Source: Symsagittifera roscoffensis
Lineage: Eukaryota; Xenacoelomorpha; Acoela; Convolutidae
NCBI RefSeq assembly: GCF_963678635.1
Contig: NC_087062.1
Location: 2,540,001-2,604,000, forward strand
Direction of reading: 5' to 3'
DNA length: 64,000 bases
Positions within the stretch are counted from its first letter, which is position 1; each line of letters opens with the position of its first letter. Shown piece after piece: positions 25,350 to 35,046 of the stretch. A program made the position numbers and the translations under genes. Below the pieces are notes generated by a model. That model made no database searches. It had not been told where the DNA came from and saw nothing but the letters and a program-made list of their open reading frames with translations.

Positions 25350-25775
25350 AGTAGTATATGTTGGGGCAGTTCAGCCGAGGGGGGGGGGGGGGGGTGACGA
25401 CCCCCATGTATTAACATAGGCTATAGACTATCCGGTCGTCACCCTATGTATTAACATAGGCTATAGGTTTCCCAATGTATCAAGATAGGGAATAGGTTTC
25501 CCAATGTAGTAAGATACGAGCTTTCAGATGGTAAGTTTCAGATGGTAAGTTTCAGAAAAATTTTTGGCGCCTGAATTTCCCATGTAAAGATTTCCCTATG
25601 TCTAAGACATTCTTTGTAGGGAATTAAGAACTCATTAGGGAATAGGATTCCTAATGTATTACGATGGTAGGTTTCAGATGGTAAGATGGTAAAGTTTCAG
25701 ATGGTAAGTTTCAAAAAAAATTTTGGCACCCGAGTTTTTTGGAGCTCGATTTAGCCAATTTTCCAGATTGTAAAA
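25350..25775. repeat. Polinton left terminal inverted repeat
   Basis: The outer part, to about 25575, pairs with 42725-42943. It contains a 16-base G-run (25379-25394), direct repeats of TATTAACATAGGCTATAG and TTTCCCAATGTA, and multiple copies of GATGGTAAGTTTCA. A second block (25664-25770) repeats GATGGTAAGTTTCA and continues to GAGCTCGATTT, matching right-TIR sequence again. The left arm has therefore been lengthened by an internal duplication or insertion relative to the right. Confidence 0.9.
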
Positions 25776-25896
25776 GTTTTCCTAATCAAAAAACAACATA
25801 CTCCTAACCCAAACGTAGCGTTTAAAAAGAGTTTTTTTTTAAAAAAAAAGGTTAATTACAGAGAAAATGTATTAGTTCACAGCATCTACAAATCTC

Positions 25897-26490
25897 TTAC
25901 AAATTTAGAGGTTTAGTATGTATTCCATCACATTCAACTTCCCGTTTAGGGTAAAAATAGCTCAGTCCTTTTTTAGTTTGTTCATAAGTTGCGACTGCAT
26001 GGTTAATCGTTTTAAATCCTCTATTCGTTGACTTCAAATTCACTGCCTCATCCAGTACTTGTCGATACTTTGCCATTGGTCCATCTCCAGAGTCTTCTAA
26101 TGCACGTTTGTTCAGACCTTTACTGCTAAACTTATACTTTTGACTTTTACTATCGTAACAGCAATAGGTTTTACTACACAGGCATAACATTTCGGTGCAT
26201 CTGAACTCCTCCTTGAACAATCCTGGTTCTCTCTTGTCATGTTTCTTATGTTTAGAACAGCAAGTACGGGGAAAAAAGTTGTTTTTTTTTGCATCTGCTC
26301 TGAAATCGTCTCGACAGTCCTTGCTTCGCCTTTCAGTCCATTCTGCTCGCTTGCTGGGAAGGATACAATCATCTAAATCTTCTTCTGCCAAATCCAAATA
26401 GAGGGAATCTGTATCCATTTCGAGTTCTTCGAATTTGTTGACATCGCAAAATTCATCGAAAAAGTTATAATACAACTCCAACATTCTCAA
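25897..26490 (-). pseudogene. polB: Polinton DNA polymerase B, C-terminal segment (motif C)
   Basis: The 197-codon frame carries the polymerase catalytic motif C as EMDTDSLYL (residues 24-32, DTD at 26-28), followed by the thumb region and a Cys-rich stretch ending in HTKPLNL. It lies in the same frame number as the two upstream PolB frames. It is separated from them by a displaced motif B segment, so a frameshift at about 26505 and another upstream are needed to join the parts. The end at 25897 looks like the natural stop, about 120 bp inside the TIR edge. Function in an intact element would be protein-primed replication of the transposon or viral genome. Confidence 0.85.
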
Positions 26491-26493
26491 CTT

Positions 26494-26916
26494 GGCATAC
26501 TGTGTATAAAAAATCCTAGTATAATTGGTTCACGATGCTCTATAGTAGATTTAACAAGTTCCACTTCTTACAAATCTTTAGCTACGATATTAAGTCTCTT
26601 GAAGAATTGGTTATTGATAGCTTTGTGGGTTTTTTCGTCTCCAAGATATTTTGTCATTGTATTTTTTGATCTGTCCATTATTTGATAGCCGTAGGAACTG
26701 TTTCCTAGAAGTTTCATTGTTTCGGCTACTACGCCAGATAAAGGATTTTTATCGCCGGCTCGCCTAGCATCAACAACAGACTGAACAAAACTGTTGAATA
26801 CTTTATGCGGTGTGTATTGTACAAAACGATGAATTTTTGTACATGTAGTCCTAGATCCAAATAAAAATTGAAAAGTGTTGTGATCAGTGTTCCGTTGGTC
26901 AATTTGAAGCTCGATA
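26494..26916 (-). pseudogene. polB: PolB motif B segment, out of frame
   Basis: Between the middle and C-terminal PolB frames, a different minus-strand frame encodes ETMKLLGNSSYGYQIMDRS (around 26724-26668). This is family B motif B (K-x3-N-S-x-YG). It lies in its correct place between motif A (27661) and motif C (26410). An in-frame TAA at 26568-26570 interrupts it after AKDL. The presence of all three polymerase motifs in order shows that the original gene was complete before decay. Confidence 0.8.
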
Positions 26917-28320
26917 TCAACATTCTTTATTTCTTCCAGAAATCGTTTTCTTCCAATATGTCTTCATATATTCACCAATATCGTTTCTGGAATCGTTTTC
27001 TTCCGCATATGTCTTCATATATTCACCAATATCGTTTCTGGAAACATCAATATTTTTGAAAATAGATGGGAAATTGGAAAATTTTGCTTTAAGCTCATCT
27101 GGAACACTCAGATCGCATTGCACATAGCCGAACATTTTTTCATTTCTAGTGTTTTGCACTAGTGAATTTGTAGAAAGAGGTCTTTTGAAGGGAAAGTGAG
27201 TTCTAACGTGATTTTTCACGTCTACATTGTTTTTAAATTGATCCCACCAGCTGCACTCCCACATTTCTTCTATAGAGTATCCTTTTTCTCGAATGTAGTC
27301 TTTTCGAAGATCATCCGTTTCTCTTTTCTTGGTTCCTCGTTTGATATCATCATCAGTTAGGCTCTGTCTAGCTTCTTGACTAGGACAAACATGGAAATAA
27401 CAACCCATTGCTTCAAAGACAGTCTTACAATGGTTGCAATAACCATCAACACTAAAGCAATCAATTTTTTTCTGTTTTCGTGTAGTGTAGTAACTCTCAA
27501 TTTTACATTCAGTTCTGGTTGCTTGAAAGTAAGACATGACCATATTTTCAAATGTTCGAACTCGATTTTGCCTTGCCTTGAATTTTTGTGTTTCTTCATT
27601 GTAGTCCCATCTCGTATACAAACCTGTGGGCATCTCCTGACACATAGAATAAGGATACAGTTGACTAGCATCAATCCCAACGATTGATTTACACAAATTT
27701 TTTGATTTTCGAATAAAGGTTTCATTTGCTACTGCTTTCCTTGTGAAAACAATTGAGGGACCACCGGTCACATCTTCCCGTATTTTTTCAAGCAAGTCAC
27801 TATCACTCGAAAAGAATGGGTAAAACTTATAGTCGGTTGATTTGTGTAGACAGATGTTGGCTAGATTCGGTAGTGTGCAGCCGAGCTTTAACATATCTAA
27901 ACCTTTGTCATGATAAAATTCAATCATTTTCTGCATAGCATCAAGGGTAGGAACAACATCTTTGTTGTTATACCACCGTAGAAAGTCGCGAAATGTTGTC
28001 ATCTTTTCCTGTTCCCAGATAGATTTAAGGTATTTGTAGTTTTCGAATCCCGTAGCTGGTTTGGTTTTGAGACCGAGTTTTTGCAAGGCTTGCTCTTCAG
28101 TTATCCCAGTGTTAAGAAGTTTTTGATAATCATCAAACTCTTTATCGAGAGGGTTACTATTCTTCAGTTTGCTGTAGAAGTCATCATACGAGGGTAGTTG
28201 TTGTTCATCAAGCTTGTTCGGAGTATCAAACCACTCGTATGGAAAGTATCCTTTCAACTCACTGGCTTTGTAAGCTTTTAGAAAAGAGTCTAAGGTAGTA
28301 GCTCCACCCAAAAACTTCAT
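26917..28320 (-). pseudogene. polB: PolB middle segment (ExoIII and motif A)
   Basis: This 467-codon frame contains LGGATTLDSF near its start, the ExoIII-like YNNKD at residues 117-121 and polymerase motif A as GIDASQLYPYSM (residues 215-226). It is in frame with the N-terminal part at 28384-30294. Only a TGA at 28384-28386 separates them, and the 21 intervening codons (VIKKANDFVSFKFGDVQ) read sensibly. The methionine at 28320 is therefore internal, not a start. Downstream the frame is lost inside a tandem duplication at 26944-27044. Confidence 0.88.
26944..27044. repeat. 50/51-bp tandem duplication that shifts the PolB frame
   Basis: Two adjacent copies begin CGTTTTCTTCC at 26944 and 26994 and share TATGTCTTCATATATTCACC. 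The right-hand unit is 51 bp, a multiple of three. The left-hand unit is 50 bp, with AATATG in place of GCATATG. On the minus strand both copies read SRNDIGEYMKTY, but the second then diverges, so the one-base difference explains the PolB frame loss here. Confidence 0.85.
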
Positions 28321-28383
28321 AATGTCCAGAAGCTGAACATCTCCAAATTTGAAGGAAACAAAGTCGTTTGCTTTCTTGATAAC

Positions 28384-30294
28384 TCATGGTTCAATTCCTT
28401 TTTCTTTGATAAGGTAGGGAATGAGGTATGATTTAATGATGATTATATCATACCGACCACTGTTGAATCCAAATAGTGGTAGAAAATTGGTGTATCTCTC
28501 TAGATGTTGCATCAAATCAATCAATTGATTTTTTTGAATCCTGAGAAAGTGAGTGGATGCGTCTGTTTCTTCCTCATTCTCGATACATTGATCTTCGTAC
28601 TCTCTTGCTTCAATCTTGTTGAAACTAACTCGTTCATTAAGTATGCTGAAAATTGTGTGTAATCGCTTTTTGATGTTATGTTCAATTTCCAGAAACTTTG
28701 ATCGCATTTCGGTTTTATTTTTTTCGGCTAACAACTCCAAGTTTGCCACAAAATCAATAATGAGGGATTGTGGATCTTTGTCACACAAAAAAATGGGTTT
28801 GTCAAGCAAATTGGATGAAATTGACACTGATATGGGTTCATGCTTCCCGATCCAAGTTATTGTTTCGGTTGGTTTTAGTTCTTCGGATGGCACGCAAATT
28901 GATTCAAAATCAAAAATAGCGACATTTTTGAATAAGGTTTGTTCTTTTGTGTACTCAATATTGAACCCATCCAGTTTTTCAAATAACGTCTCTCGTAGAG
29001 TATAAACATTTTTGGGGTAAATGTTTTTGATTCGATCTTTGCATCGTAGGATATGCTTGTTGAAGTGATTTGCTTTGTGGAAAAATGTATCACAAGTTGG
29101 GCATCGGAAGCATTTGAAGAAGTTGTCGATGTTATTGACGTAAATAATGTGGTTGTTGTATCGTAGAAGTTTCACTGTGTTCTCATATTTACCGATACTT
29201 CTCCGAGCTAATTTTCCTACGAAGTCTCCATCTTCAATGTTTATATCGTAGATAAAGATCTTTTTCTCTACTACATCTTCAACTACTGGTAGATTATCCA
29301 TCGAAACTCCACGAAATTGTTTCGGATCACCACCCGATTTCTCCAGAAAATTGTTAAAGATCTTGGAAGTGGATATTTCAAGACCAGTTGTTCCATGTAA
29401 ATGAACTGCAAGCGCTCGAAACAAACACAAATTGTAATTGTATGGTTGTTTTGTGTCTTGATTCGAAATCAAACAATTAACATGGTTATTCCTCGGAAGT
29501 GGTTCGGGAATCACAGAATCTGGACATCCCATAGTTACATTTTTCAGTAAGGCTGCAAAAATGGTCACATTAGTGATCAGCTTGAATCGCCATTTCGTAT
29601 TTTGTCTCTCTTGTGTACAAATTTCAATGATATCTTGCTTATTAACCTTGTTCTGTAAAGTTGTCAAGTCTGCTTTAGTACAAAGTAGTATAGCTTTATC
29701 AAAGAGTGTGTTATTTTCATGAGCGTAGAAATAACGATATTCGCTTGTTTCTATATTACGTAACACAAATCCCAAGGCAATGTTGATTTTTGCTGCACAA
29801 TCAAGTTTTTCAAAGACTTGATCCAGTTTTTCATTAATTAGATTAGGATCTAATTTTGAAAGTTGAAAATTGAATACTTTGTGGCGTGCATTTTCCATCT
29901 CAGTATCTGTCAAGAAGTGTTGACAAGCATTCAACTCATCTCGTAGCTGATCACTATCCTCCTCGTTTTCCAAGATTTTATTCAAATCAGCAACAGAATC
30001 ACTCGTGTTTCTAGCTTTCATTCCGTGATCCTTCTTGCGATGCTGTTGAAGTGAATAATAGCTTGCAAATTCTTTCTCACACGATACACACTTTGTTGAC
30101 TTTGGGTTTGACTTTACGTGCTTCTTGCTCGTATGGAAATTCATTTCTTGCTGGTTGTAAGTACAATAATTACATTCCGGACAAGAAATAACTCCTCGCA
30201 CACAACTCTTGCGATGTCGAGCGGCATTGTCCCTCCTGTACTCTTTACCACAATCCTCGCATTTCATTTTCTCATTTCTATTCAGCGATAGCAT
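28384..30294 (-). pseudogene. polB: PolB N-terminal segment: zinc fingers and exonuclease motifs
   Basis: This is a 636-codon frame. Three C2H2-type zinc fingers lie near residues 12-32 (CEDCGKEY...H...C), 38-59 (CPECNYC) and 69-90 (CVSCEKEF...H...H). A segment around residues 287-301 (NLCLFRALAVHLHG) and a later HIIYVNN could be the Cys and His of a papain/OTU-like fold; that is tentative. Another zinc-finger-like CPTCDTFFHKANHFNKH follows. The 3-5 exonuclease motifs are ExoI as FDFES (about 462) and ExoII as FNSGRYD (610-616). The frame ends at TGA 28384-28386, directly before the middle segment in the same frame, so this is a nonsense mutation. The start could be residue 10 (MKCEDCG, 30267). 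Confidence 0.9.
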
Positions 30295-30757
30295 CTAAAA
30301 AATGGGAGAATTTTTAAGTCTCAATATAAAGGGATTAGAACTTGGTACATATCGAAGTGGAAGATTTAAAATAATCCAAAAAATTTAATAAAAGTAATTT
30401 TTACTTACTTTGAATTGTTAAAAAGATTTGAAATGTATTTCAAGTAGTTATACAAAGTATAGAGCATTTGCTTTTAACGTAAAAGAAAATCAGAATGAAA
30501 TAAGTTGTTTTTGCTTTTTATTAGAGAAAATCAACCAATCAGAATTGAGTACTCTTTTATTAACACTGTTTGTTGGAAATCAACCAATCAGAATTCAGCA
30601 TTTTCTAAAAGTGAATTGTTTATTTGTTTTTAAAAAAACAAACTTTGATCATTATTTGAAAAATGTCTATCAAAAAACATTTGAGCTTCCTCGAGTTACT
30701 TTACATTGAATTTCTTATTGATGAAATAGATGTTGACTCTTACTTTTTTCATAATTT

Positions 30758-31132
30758 TTGGACGTCTTTCTTGTACAAAATAGAGTTATCCGACTAAGTA
30801 AAGGTCTCTTCAGAGAAACTTACTCAATCAAAGAGTTTACTTTTGATTCACATATTGCGTATCAAAGTTTTAAACTCACGGCTGAATTACACCTCACAAG
30901 GAAAGAAATTTTGTTTATTCTCGAGAATTTGAAATTGATCAAAAAGTCGTACGATAATATATCAAAAACTCTTTTTATCCCCTATCCAAAACCCAAAATT
31001 GTAAAAACACCTCAGCAAAGTTCTTTATTCCTTCATTTCTTTAAGGATTTTCAAAATTCAAAATCCTGCTTGGTTCGGTTTGGAATCAGATTTCCAGAAG
31101 TTTGCTTTGAAAAACTCGTCAACTTTGAGTAA
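30758..31132 (+). CDS. Polinton accessory ORF, no ATG, unidentified
   Basis: A 124-codon frame lies just right of the PolB 5-prime end on the opposite strand. It opens at a TTG, not an ATG, so the true start may be lost, upstream after a frameshift, or supplied by splicing. The product mixes charged and hydrophobic residues (LTRKEILFILENLKLIKKSYD) and includes a PYPKPKIVKTPQQSS stretch. No family is recognised. It is weak as a gene but longer than chance frames in the AT-rich parts nearby. Confidence 0.35.
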   Translation: MDVFLVQNRVIRLSKGLFRETYSIKEFTFDSHIAYQSFKLTAELHLTRKEILFILENLKLIKKSYDNISKTLFIPYPKPKIVKTPQQSSLFLHFFKDFQNSKSCLVRFGIRFPEVCFEKLVNFE

Positions 31133-31392
31133 TCTTTCCAAATTTTCATAAAAATTAAAGAACTTGACTATCTACTCAAAAAGCAGCAATTTCTCCTTGA
31201 TTACATACAAAAAATTCGATTAACTTGATGAAAAAAGTTGCAGAGATGTTACTTTTATTAATTTTCTTTCTTTTATTACTTATATCAGCAATATTTCTTA
31301 TTTTTACTGCAAACAACTTTTGGTCATTTATTTTTGCAATTGCTTTTGTGTATATTTTTACTTATTTGGAAGATTTAAGTCCTTAAAAGCGT

Positions 31393-31580
31393 CTTCTGAT
31401 TGTATACGACAACTAGAACAAAAATTAACGATTTTGTGATTGGAAACGACAAAATCCAAAATGGAGCTTTGTTTCCGATTAGATACGACTTTTATCCAAG
31501 AATCCCATAAAAGGATGCTGAAATCTGATTGGACAAGACTACAATCCAAATAAGGAAAATCAATTCTGATTGGTTAAACC
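31393..31580 (+). promoter_or_regulatory. cluster of TGATTGG/CCAAT-type repeats upstream of accessory genes
   Basis: A degenerate motif TGATTGGA-A-ACGAC recurs five times: TGATTGTATACGAC, TGATTGGAAACGAC, CGATTAGATACGAC, TGATTGGACAAGAC and TGATTGGTTAAAC. Spacing is irregular, roughly 25-70 bp. Inverted CCAAT boxes (ATTGG) bind NF-Y in animals. Two more copies in the other orientation (AATCAACCAATCAGAATT) lie at about 30528-30597. Position just upstream of the ORF at 31753, between divergent gene blocks, suggests a promoter or enhancer; this is inference. Confidence 0.45.
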
Positions 31581-31628
31581 CACACATTCGAGTTGAAGGT
31601 ACCCCTAACTCCTAACTAAAAATCATTT

Positions 31629-31731
31629 TATTTTCAACTTAACTACCGTCAACTACCTGCTCTCTCAACTCTAAATATCTTATTTTCAACTTATTTTCTG
31701 TCAACTACCCCACTCTCAACTCTTTCTTATT
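31629..31731. repeat. ~50-bp imperfect tandem duplication before ORF 31753
   Basis: TTTTCAACTTA, GTCAACTACC and CTCTCAACTCT occur in the same order twice (from 31629 and from 31683). The repeated CAACT-rich block ends immediately before the leader of the ORF at 31753 and may be part of its promoter or 5-prime leader. Confidence 0.5.
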
Positions 31732-31752
31732 TTTACTCTTGTACTCAATTTA

Positions 31753-32250
31753 TTGCTCAAAATGATCTTCTCAGTGCAAAACAGCAACCTCATGTACTCT
31801 GTAGAAATTTCGCCTGATCTAGTACAAATTCAAGTGCGAGAAACAGTCTCTGGAGTTTTTCTGGCAGGAATGGATATCTCAATCCAAGTCTGGCACATGG
31901 TGGAAGTGATGCGAAGGGATTTCAACGAACATCATATGATGCAAGTTCCCATCACAGAGAACCAACTTGGAACAATGCAAAAGATGGGGGAAGTTTCTGA
32001 TCATGTGGGAATGAACTATCCTGAGATTCCGCACTCAAGATTTGTGGCTCAACCAGTCGACGACTTCCTCTTTCCTTGGGAGGAGGAAGGATCAGTCGAA
32101 AACCCCATCACAATAGATGAAGATGAGGGATTCTCAGAAACAATGACACCTCCAGTTCCACAACAACCACCAGCAATGGAACCTCGTCCAGCTCTGCGTT
32201 CTATAGAGAACCTCCAGAACTCTTCTGCTGCTCGACAGCTCTTTGATTAA
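31753..32250 (+). CDS. Polinton accessory protein with acidic, proline-rich tail
   Basis: This frame of 165 codons ends in TAA. The track-frame start is a non-ATG codon; the first ATG, also in frame, is at 31762 (ATGATCTTCTC), giving MIFSVQNSNLMYSVEIS. The N-terminal 60 residues alternate hydrophobic residues as in beta strands. The C-terminal half is disordered-looking: NPITIDEDEG resembles a SUMO-interacting motif (hydrophobic core plus acidic tail), followed by a proline-rich segment. No homologue is recognised. The ORF is intact while neighbours are broken, and a CAACT-rich duplicated leader precedes it. A possible role in host manipulation is speculation. Confidence 0.6.
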   Translation: MLKMIFSVQNSNLMYSVEISPDLVQIQVRETVSGVFLAGMDISIQVWHMVEVMRRDFNEHHMMQVPITENQLGTMQKMGEVSDHVGMNYPEIPHSRFVAQPVDDFLFPWEEEGSVENPITIDEDEGFSETMTPPVPQQPPAMEPRPALRSIENLQNSSAARQLFD

Positions 32251-32500
32251 ATGTTTTTGTAAATAAAGGTTGTTTGGTTTTGACTTCGTTTTCTGTAATT
32301 AATTTCTTCAATTTCATTTTAATTATGAGAATAGATGAGAGGTTCAAGGTAAACCATTGAAAAACAATTAGAACTTAGTTAAGGGCTCCGAACTCGCACA
32401 CATGTTAAAAAATTTGATTAATTTTTGCACAAAAATTCGGAAAAACACTAGAAAAACTGTACACAAGTAAAAAGATAGCTAATCGATATTGCATCTTGTA

Positions 32501-32890
32501 CACACTTTTAGCCTTTTGTAGAAAAAATTGAAACACTTTTCGCATTTTGTCGAAAAAAAGTAAAACACTTTTCGCATTTTGTCGAAAAAATTGAAACACT
32601 TTTCGCTTTTTATCGAAAAAGGTAAAACACTTTTCGCATTTTGTTGAAAAAATTGAAACACTTTTCGCATTTTATCGAAAAAAGTAAAACACTTTTCGCA
32701 TTTTGTTGAAAAAAATGAAACACTTTTCGCATTTTATCGAAAAAAGTAAAACGCTTTTCGCATTTTGTCTAAAAAATTGAATCACTTTTGACATTTTATC
32801 GAAAAAAGTAAAACACTTTTCGCATTTTGTCGAAAAAAGTGAAAAAATTTTCGCATTATGTCAAAAAACTTGAAACATTTTTTAAAACTT
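32501..32890. repeat. 31-bp minisatellite, ~12 units, with 62-bp higher-order pattern
   Basis: The unit ACACTTTTCGCATTTTGTCG followed by an A-run and GTAAA or TTGAA repeats every 31 bp. Units alternate between GTAAA and TTGAA ends, and later between GTTG/GTC and ATC variants, giving a 62-bp dimer pattern. The outer units, toward 32500 and 32890, are more diverged. It lies between two accessory genes inside the Polinton. On the minus strand it keeps frames open as a repeated phenylalanine-rich peptide, which I regard as an artefact. Confidence 0.88.
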
Positions 32891-33056
32891 GTTAAAAAAA
32901 TGGAAATGTTTTTTGCAACTTTTTGAAAATCAAAACAAATATTACATCTTTCTTACATGTTTGAAAATTTTTTGTGCCAAGGTTTTCGACAACGAGGATT
33001 TTTTTTTGGTAATTAATGGTAATTTTGTAATTATATGAGAGAAAATAGATGGAATA

Positions 33057-33665
33057 TCAGAAAATTTTTATTGAAAAATTGACATGATCACTATTTACAA
33101 ATCCATAACCATCAATAAAACAGTCAATTATTTTTAACAAATCATGTTCATATTTTGAGTTTTGTACTTTACGAACTCTTTCTAGAAAAGCTGAACCAAT
33201 AGTTTGTGTGGAAGCTAGTTTCTGGTTAGAACATAAATAGTGACGTTTGAATTTTTTGCGTAACAGTCTTTTCTTTGCAACACTTGGCATTTTTTCTGCT
33301 CCTTTCCATTTCAAATTGTGATGAACAGCGCGATCAATTTGATTGAAAACTTCGCCAGTTGATGAAATAACATTCGAATAAAATCTGTATTTGTACAGAG
33401 TGTAAAGACAATCGATAATTTGGTATGTGAAATGAAAATAACCCAATCGTTGTAAAATTTGATCGAAAGATGAAACAATCAGAAGTATGTGGAACTTACA
33501 ATTTTCCAAAGAACAGTAAGAATTGTGGGTAGAGACACAAAAATTATTGGTTACTATATATTTTTCGTAAAAATCGCATGAAACGGAAATAAATAGCGAT
33601 TTTTGACAATACTCTGAATAAAAGCTGGGAAGAGCTTGACACATAGCTGCAGCCATCTGGAACAA
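33057..33665 (-). CDS. Polinton accessory protein, 202 aa, unidentified
   Basis: A leftward intact frame starts at the ATG at 33665 and stands back to back with the rightward ORF at 33871. The N-terminal half is hydrophobic and cysteine-rich (SYCSLENCKFHILLIVSS). The C-terminal half has a basic patch (KKRLLRKKFKRHYLC, about residues 131-145) that could bind nucleic acid or direct nuclear import. I recognise no family. The intergenic 200 bp to 33871 would hold a bidirectional promoter. Confidence 0.55.
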   Translation of the reverse strand: MFQMAAAMCQALPSFYSEYCQKSLFISVSCDFYEKYIVTNNFCVSTHNSYCSLENCKFHILLIVSSFDQILQRLGYFHFTYQIIDCLYTLYKYRFYSNVISSTGEVFNQIDRAVHHNLKWKGAEKMPSVAKKRLLRKKFKRHYLCSNQKLASTQTIGSAFLERVRKVQNSKYEHDLLKIIDCFIDGYGFVNSDHVNFSIKIF

Positions 33666-33870
33666 TGATTTTTGCTGAAAATTGTGGATTTATATAGGAA
33701 CACTAACACCTACACAATTCCATATTTGGAAATTTCCCTCAAAAATTCCAATTATAGTTCTATTTCCTTTTATGGTTCAGTGAATGACTCATATTGTTTA
33801 CTTTCAATTTCGCTTAATCTCAAATTCATTTCTCTCATTTCTCTGCATCTGATCAGTCTGTTCTTCAAAA

Positions 33871-34413
33871 ATGTACTCAAGAAAAGACACAAGTCTCAAT
33901 TACATTGAATTCTCAAAAAATCAAACAAGAATTGGGAGATTTGCTTGGTCCCGAAAATCCTACAAAGGGAAAATTTATTTTGAACCCTGCTTTCAACTAT
34001 TCAAGAACAATGAGTTGGGACAACTCGAAAAAAGACAGCAGGTCTATTTTGGTGAAAAAGAAGGAGAAGCAATCTCAGCAATTAGAAATACTGTTATTCA
34101 CGATGCTGAAAACCTTGGACTCGTTCCTATATTGGAACTCACTTCTGACAAAGAGTCAACTATGGATCAGGAGCTTGCCAACTGCAACAAAGTGTATGAC
34201 ATAGCAACATACAATAGAAGACAAGTTTGTGTCACGATCAAGAGGTACAATATTAACAAACCTCCCTACATTCAGATTCATCGACTGTTCACCGCAAAAG
34301 GGAATGAAGCAATGAAACAAGTTACCTATGTCAACTATACTTTGAACGAATTCAAAGAACTGTCCCAAATTTTGGGAGACTTTATGTTTGTTAGGAACTG
34401 TAATGTACAATAA
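33871..34413 (+). CDS. Polinton accessory protein, possibly PC4-like
   Basis: An ATG-initiated frame of 180 codons. Two segments look like the beta-hairpin repeats of PC4-type single-strand DNA-binding proteins: KGKIYFEPCFQLF...QQVYFGEKEGEAI (residues about 32-69) and RQVCVTIKRYNINKPPYIQI...YTLNEFKEL (about 117-170), the last ending in an amphipathic helix. This reading is from pattern only. The C-terminal segment also resembles the neighbouring broken ORF at 34482-34924, suggesting gene duplication inside the element. If correct, it would act in replication or transcription of the element. A competing frame at 33905-34204 is shorter and starts from TTG. Confidence 0.5.
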   Translation: MYSRKDTSLNYIEFSKNQTRIGRFAWSRKSYKGKIYFEPCFQLFKNNELGQLEKRQQVYFGEKEGEAISAIRNTVIHDAENLGLVPILELTSDKESTMDQELANCNKVYDIATYNRRQVCVTIKRYNINKPPYIQIHRLFTAKGNEAMKQVTYVNYTLNEFKELSQILGDFMFVRNCNVQ

Positions 34414-34481
34414 TTTGTGTTATTTATGTTTTTTGTCTTGTAATTTAACTATTTATCCTCAAAATCATTTTTCACTAAGTA

Positions 34482-34924
34482 TTGGCATTGAACAGTATGA
34501 GTTGGAATATTGGTTTTTTAAGAAATTTACTCTTAAAACTTCACAATAAATTGGGACTTTTTCATTATGTTATAGAAAAAAAGTCCCAAAAAATTTCACT
34601 AACAATTATAGAATCACAAAATTTACCAAACTTGCAGAATTTGGACGTAGACTCACAAATATCTCACTTTGAGTGGACTCTGATAATGGTAGAAGAAAAA
34701 TTCACATAGGATACCGATCTGATACCAAAAAAATAGATCTTGTAGAATATCGTAGAAATGGAAATCAATGGAAAAATAATCAACCTTTACAACTACAAAG
34801 AGAAGAATATCATAAATTACTTGATATGCTTCCTTCATTATTAGGTTATGTAGAGACCTTCAAAAAATCTTGTATCATTATTGACGATTGCACTGTAGAA
34901 AATGAACGTACAGAAATTGAATGA
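34482..34924 (+). pseudogene. second PC4-like accessory ORF, frameshifted
   Basis: Two overlapping frames meet near 34675. The first, from 34482, contains KKSQKISLTIIESQNL; the second, to 34924, contains RRKIHIGYRSDTKKIDLVEY, then QLQREEYHKLLDMLPSLLG. The second starts directly after a stop and has no ATG, so the two are most simply one gene with a one-base frameshift. The strand-strand-helix pattern KIHIGYR...KIDLVEYRR...EEYHKLLDML parallels the C-terminal segment of the ORF at 33871. PC4-like assignment is tentative. Confidence 0.45.
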
Positions 34925-35046
34925 AATTCTCATTCAGAATTTGAGTTTTTGAGATTATTTGGCAAGATTTCTCATCAAATACAAAAAGAAAAAATTTATT
35001 TCTTTGTACCTGTATTGTTTTGGACTCGGACATAAATTTAAAAGAA

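Noticed and set aside
25379-25394. CRISPR-like or telomeric repeat at the G-run
   Set aside because: It is a homopolymer inside the Polinton TIR, without spacers or telomere units.
27357-27725. 122-codon minus-strand frame
   Set aside because: Shadow of the PolB middle segment in another frame; the PolB frame has catalytic motifs.
30428-30709. 93-codon frame right of PolB
   Set aside because: It starts from a non-ATG codon and runs through the CCAAT-type direct repeats, giving a duplicated NQ-rich peptide; more likely regulatory DNA.
32405-32670. Phe/Lys-rich minus-strand frames over the minisatellite
   Set aside because: The peptide repeat simply mirrors the 31-bp DNA repeat; frames overlap each other and lack any domain.
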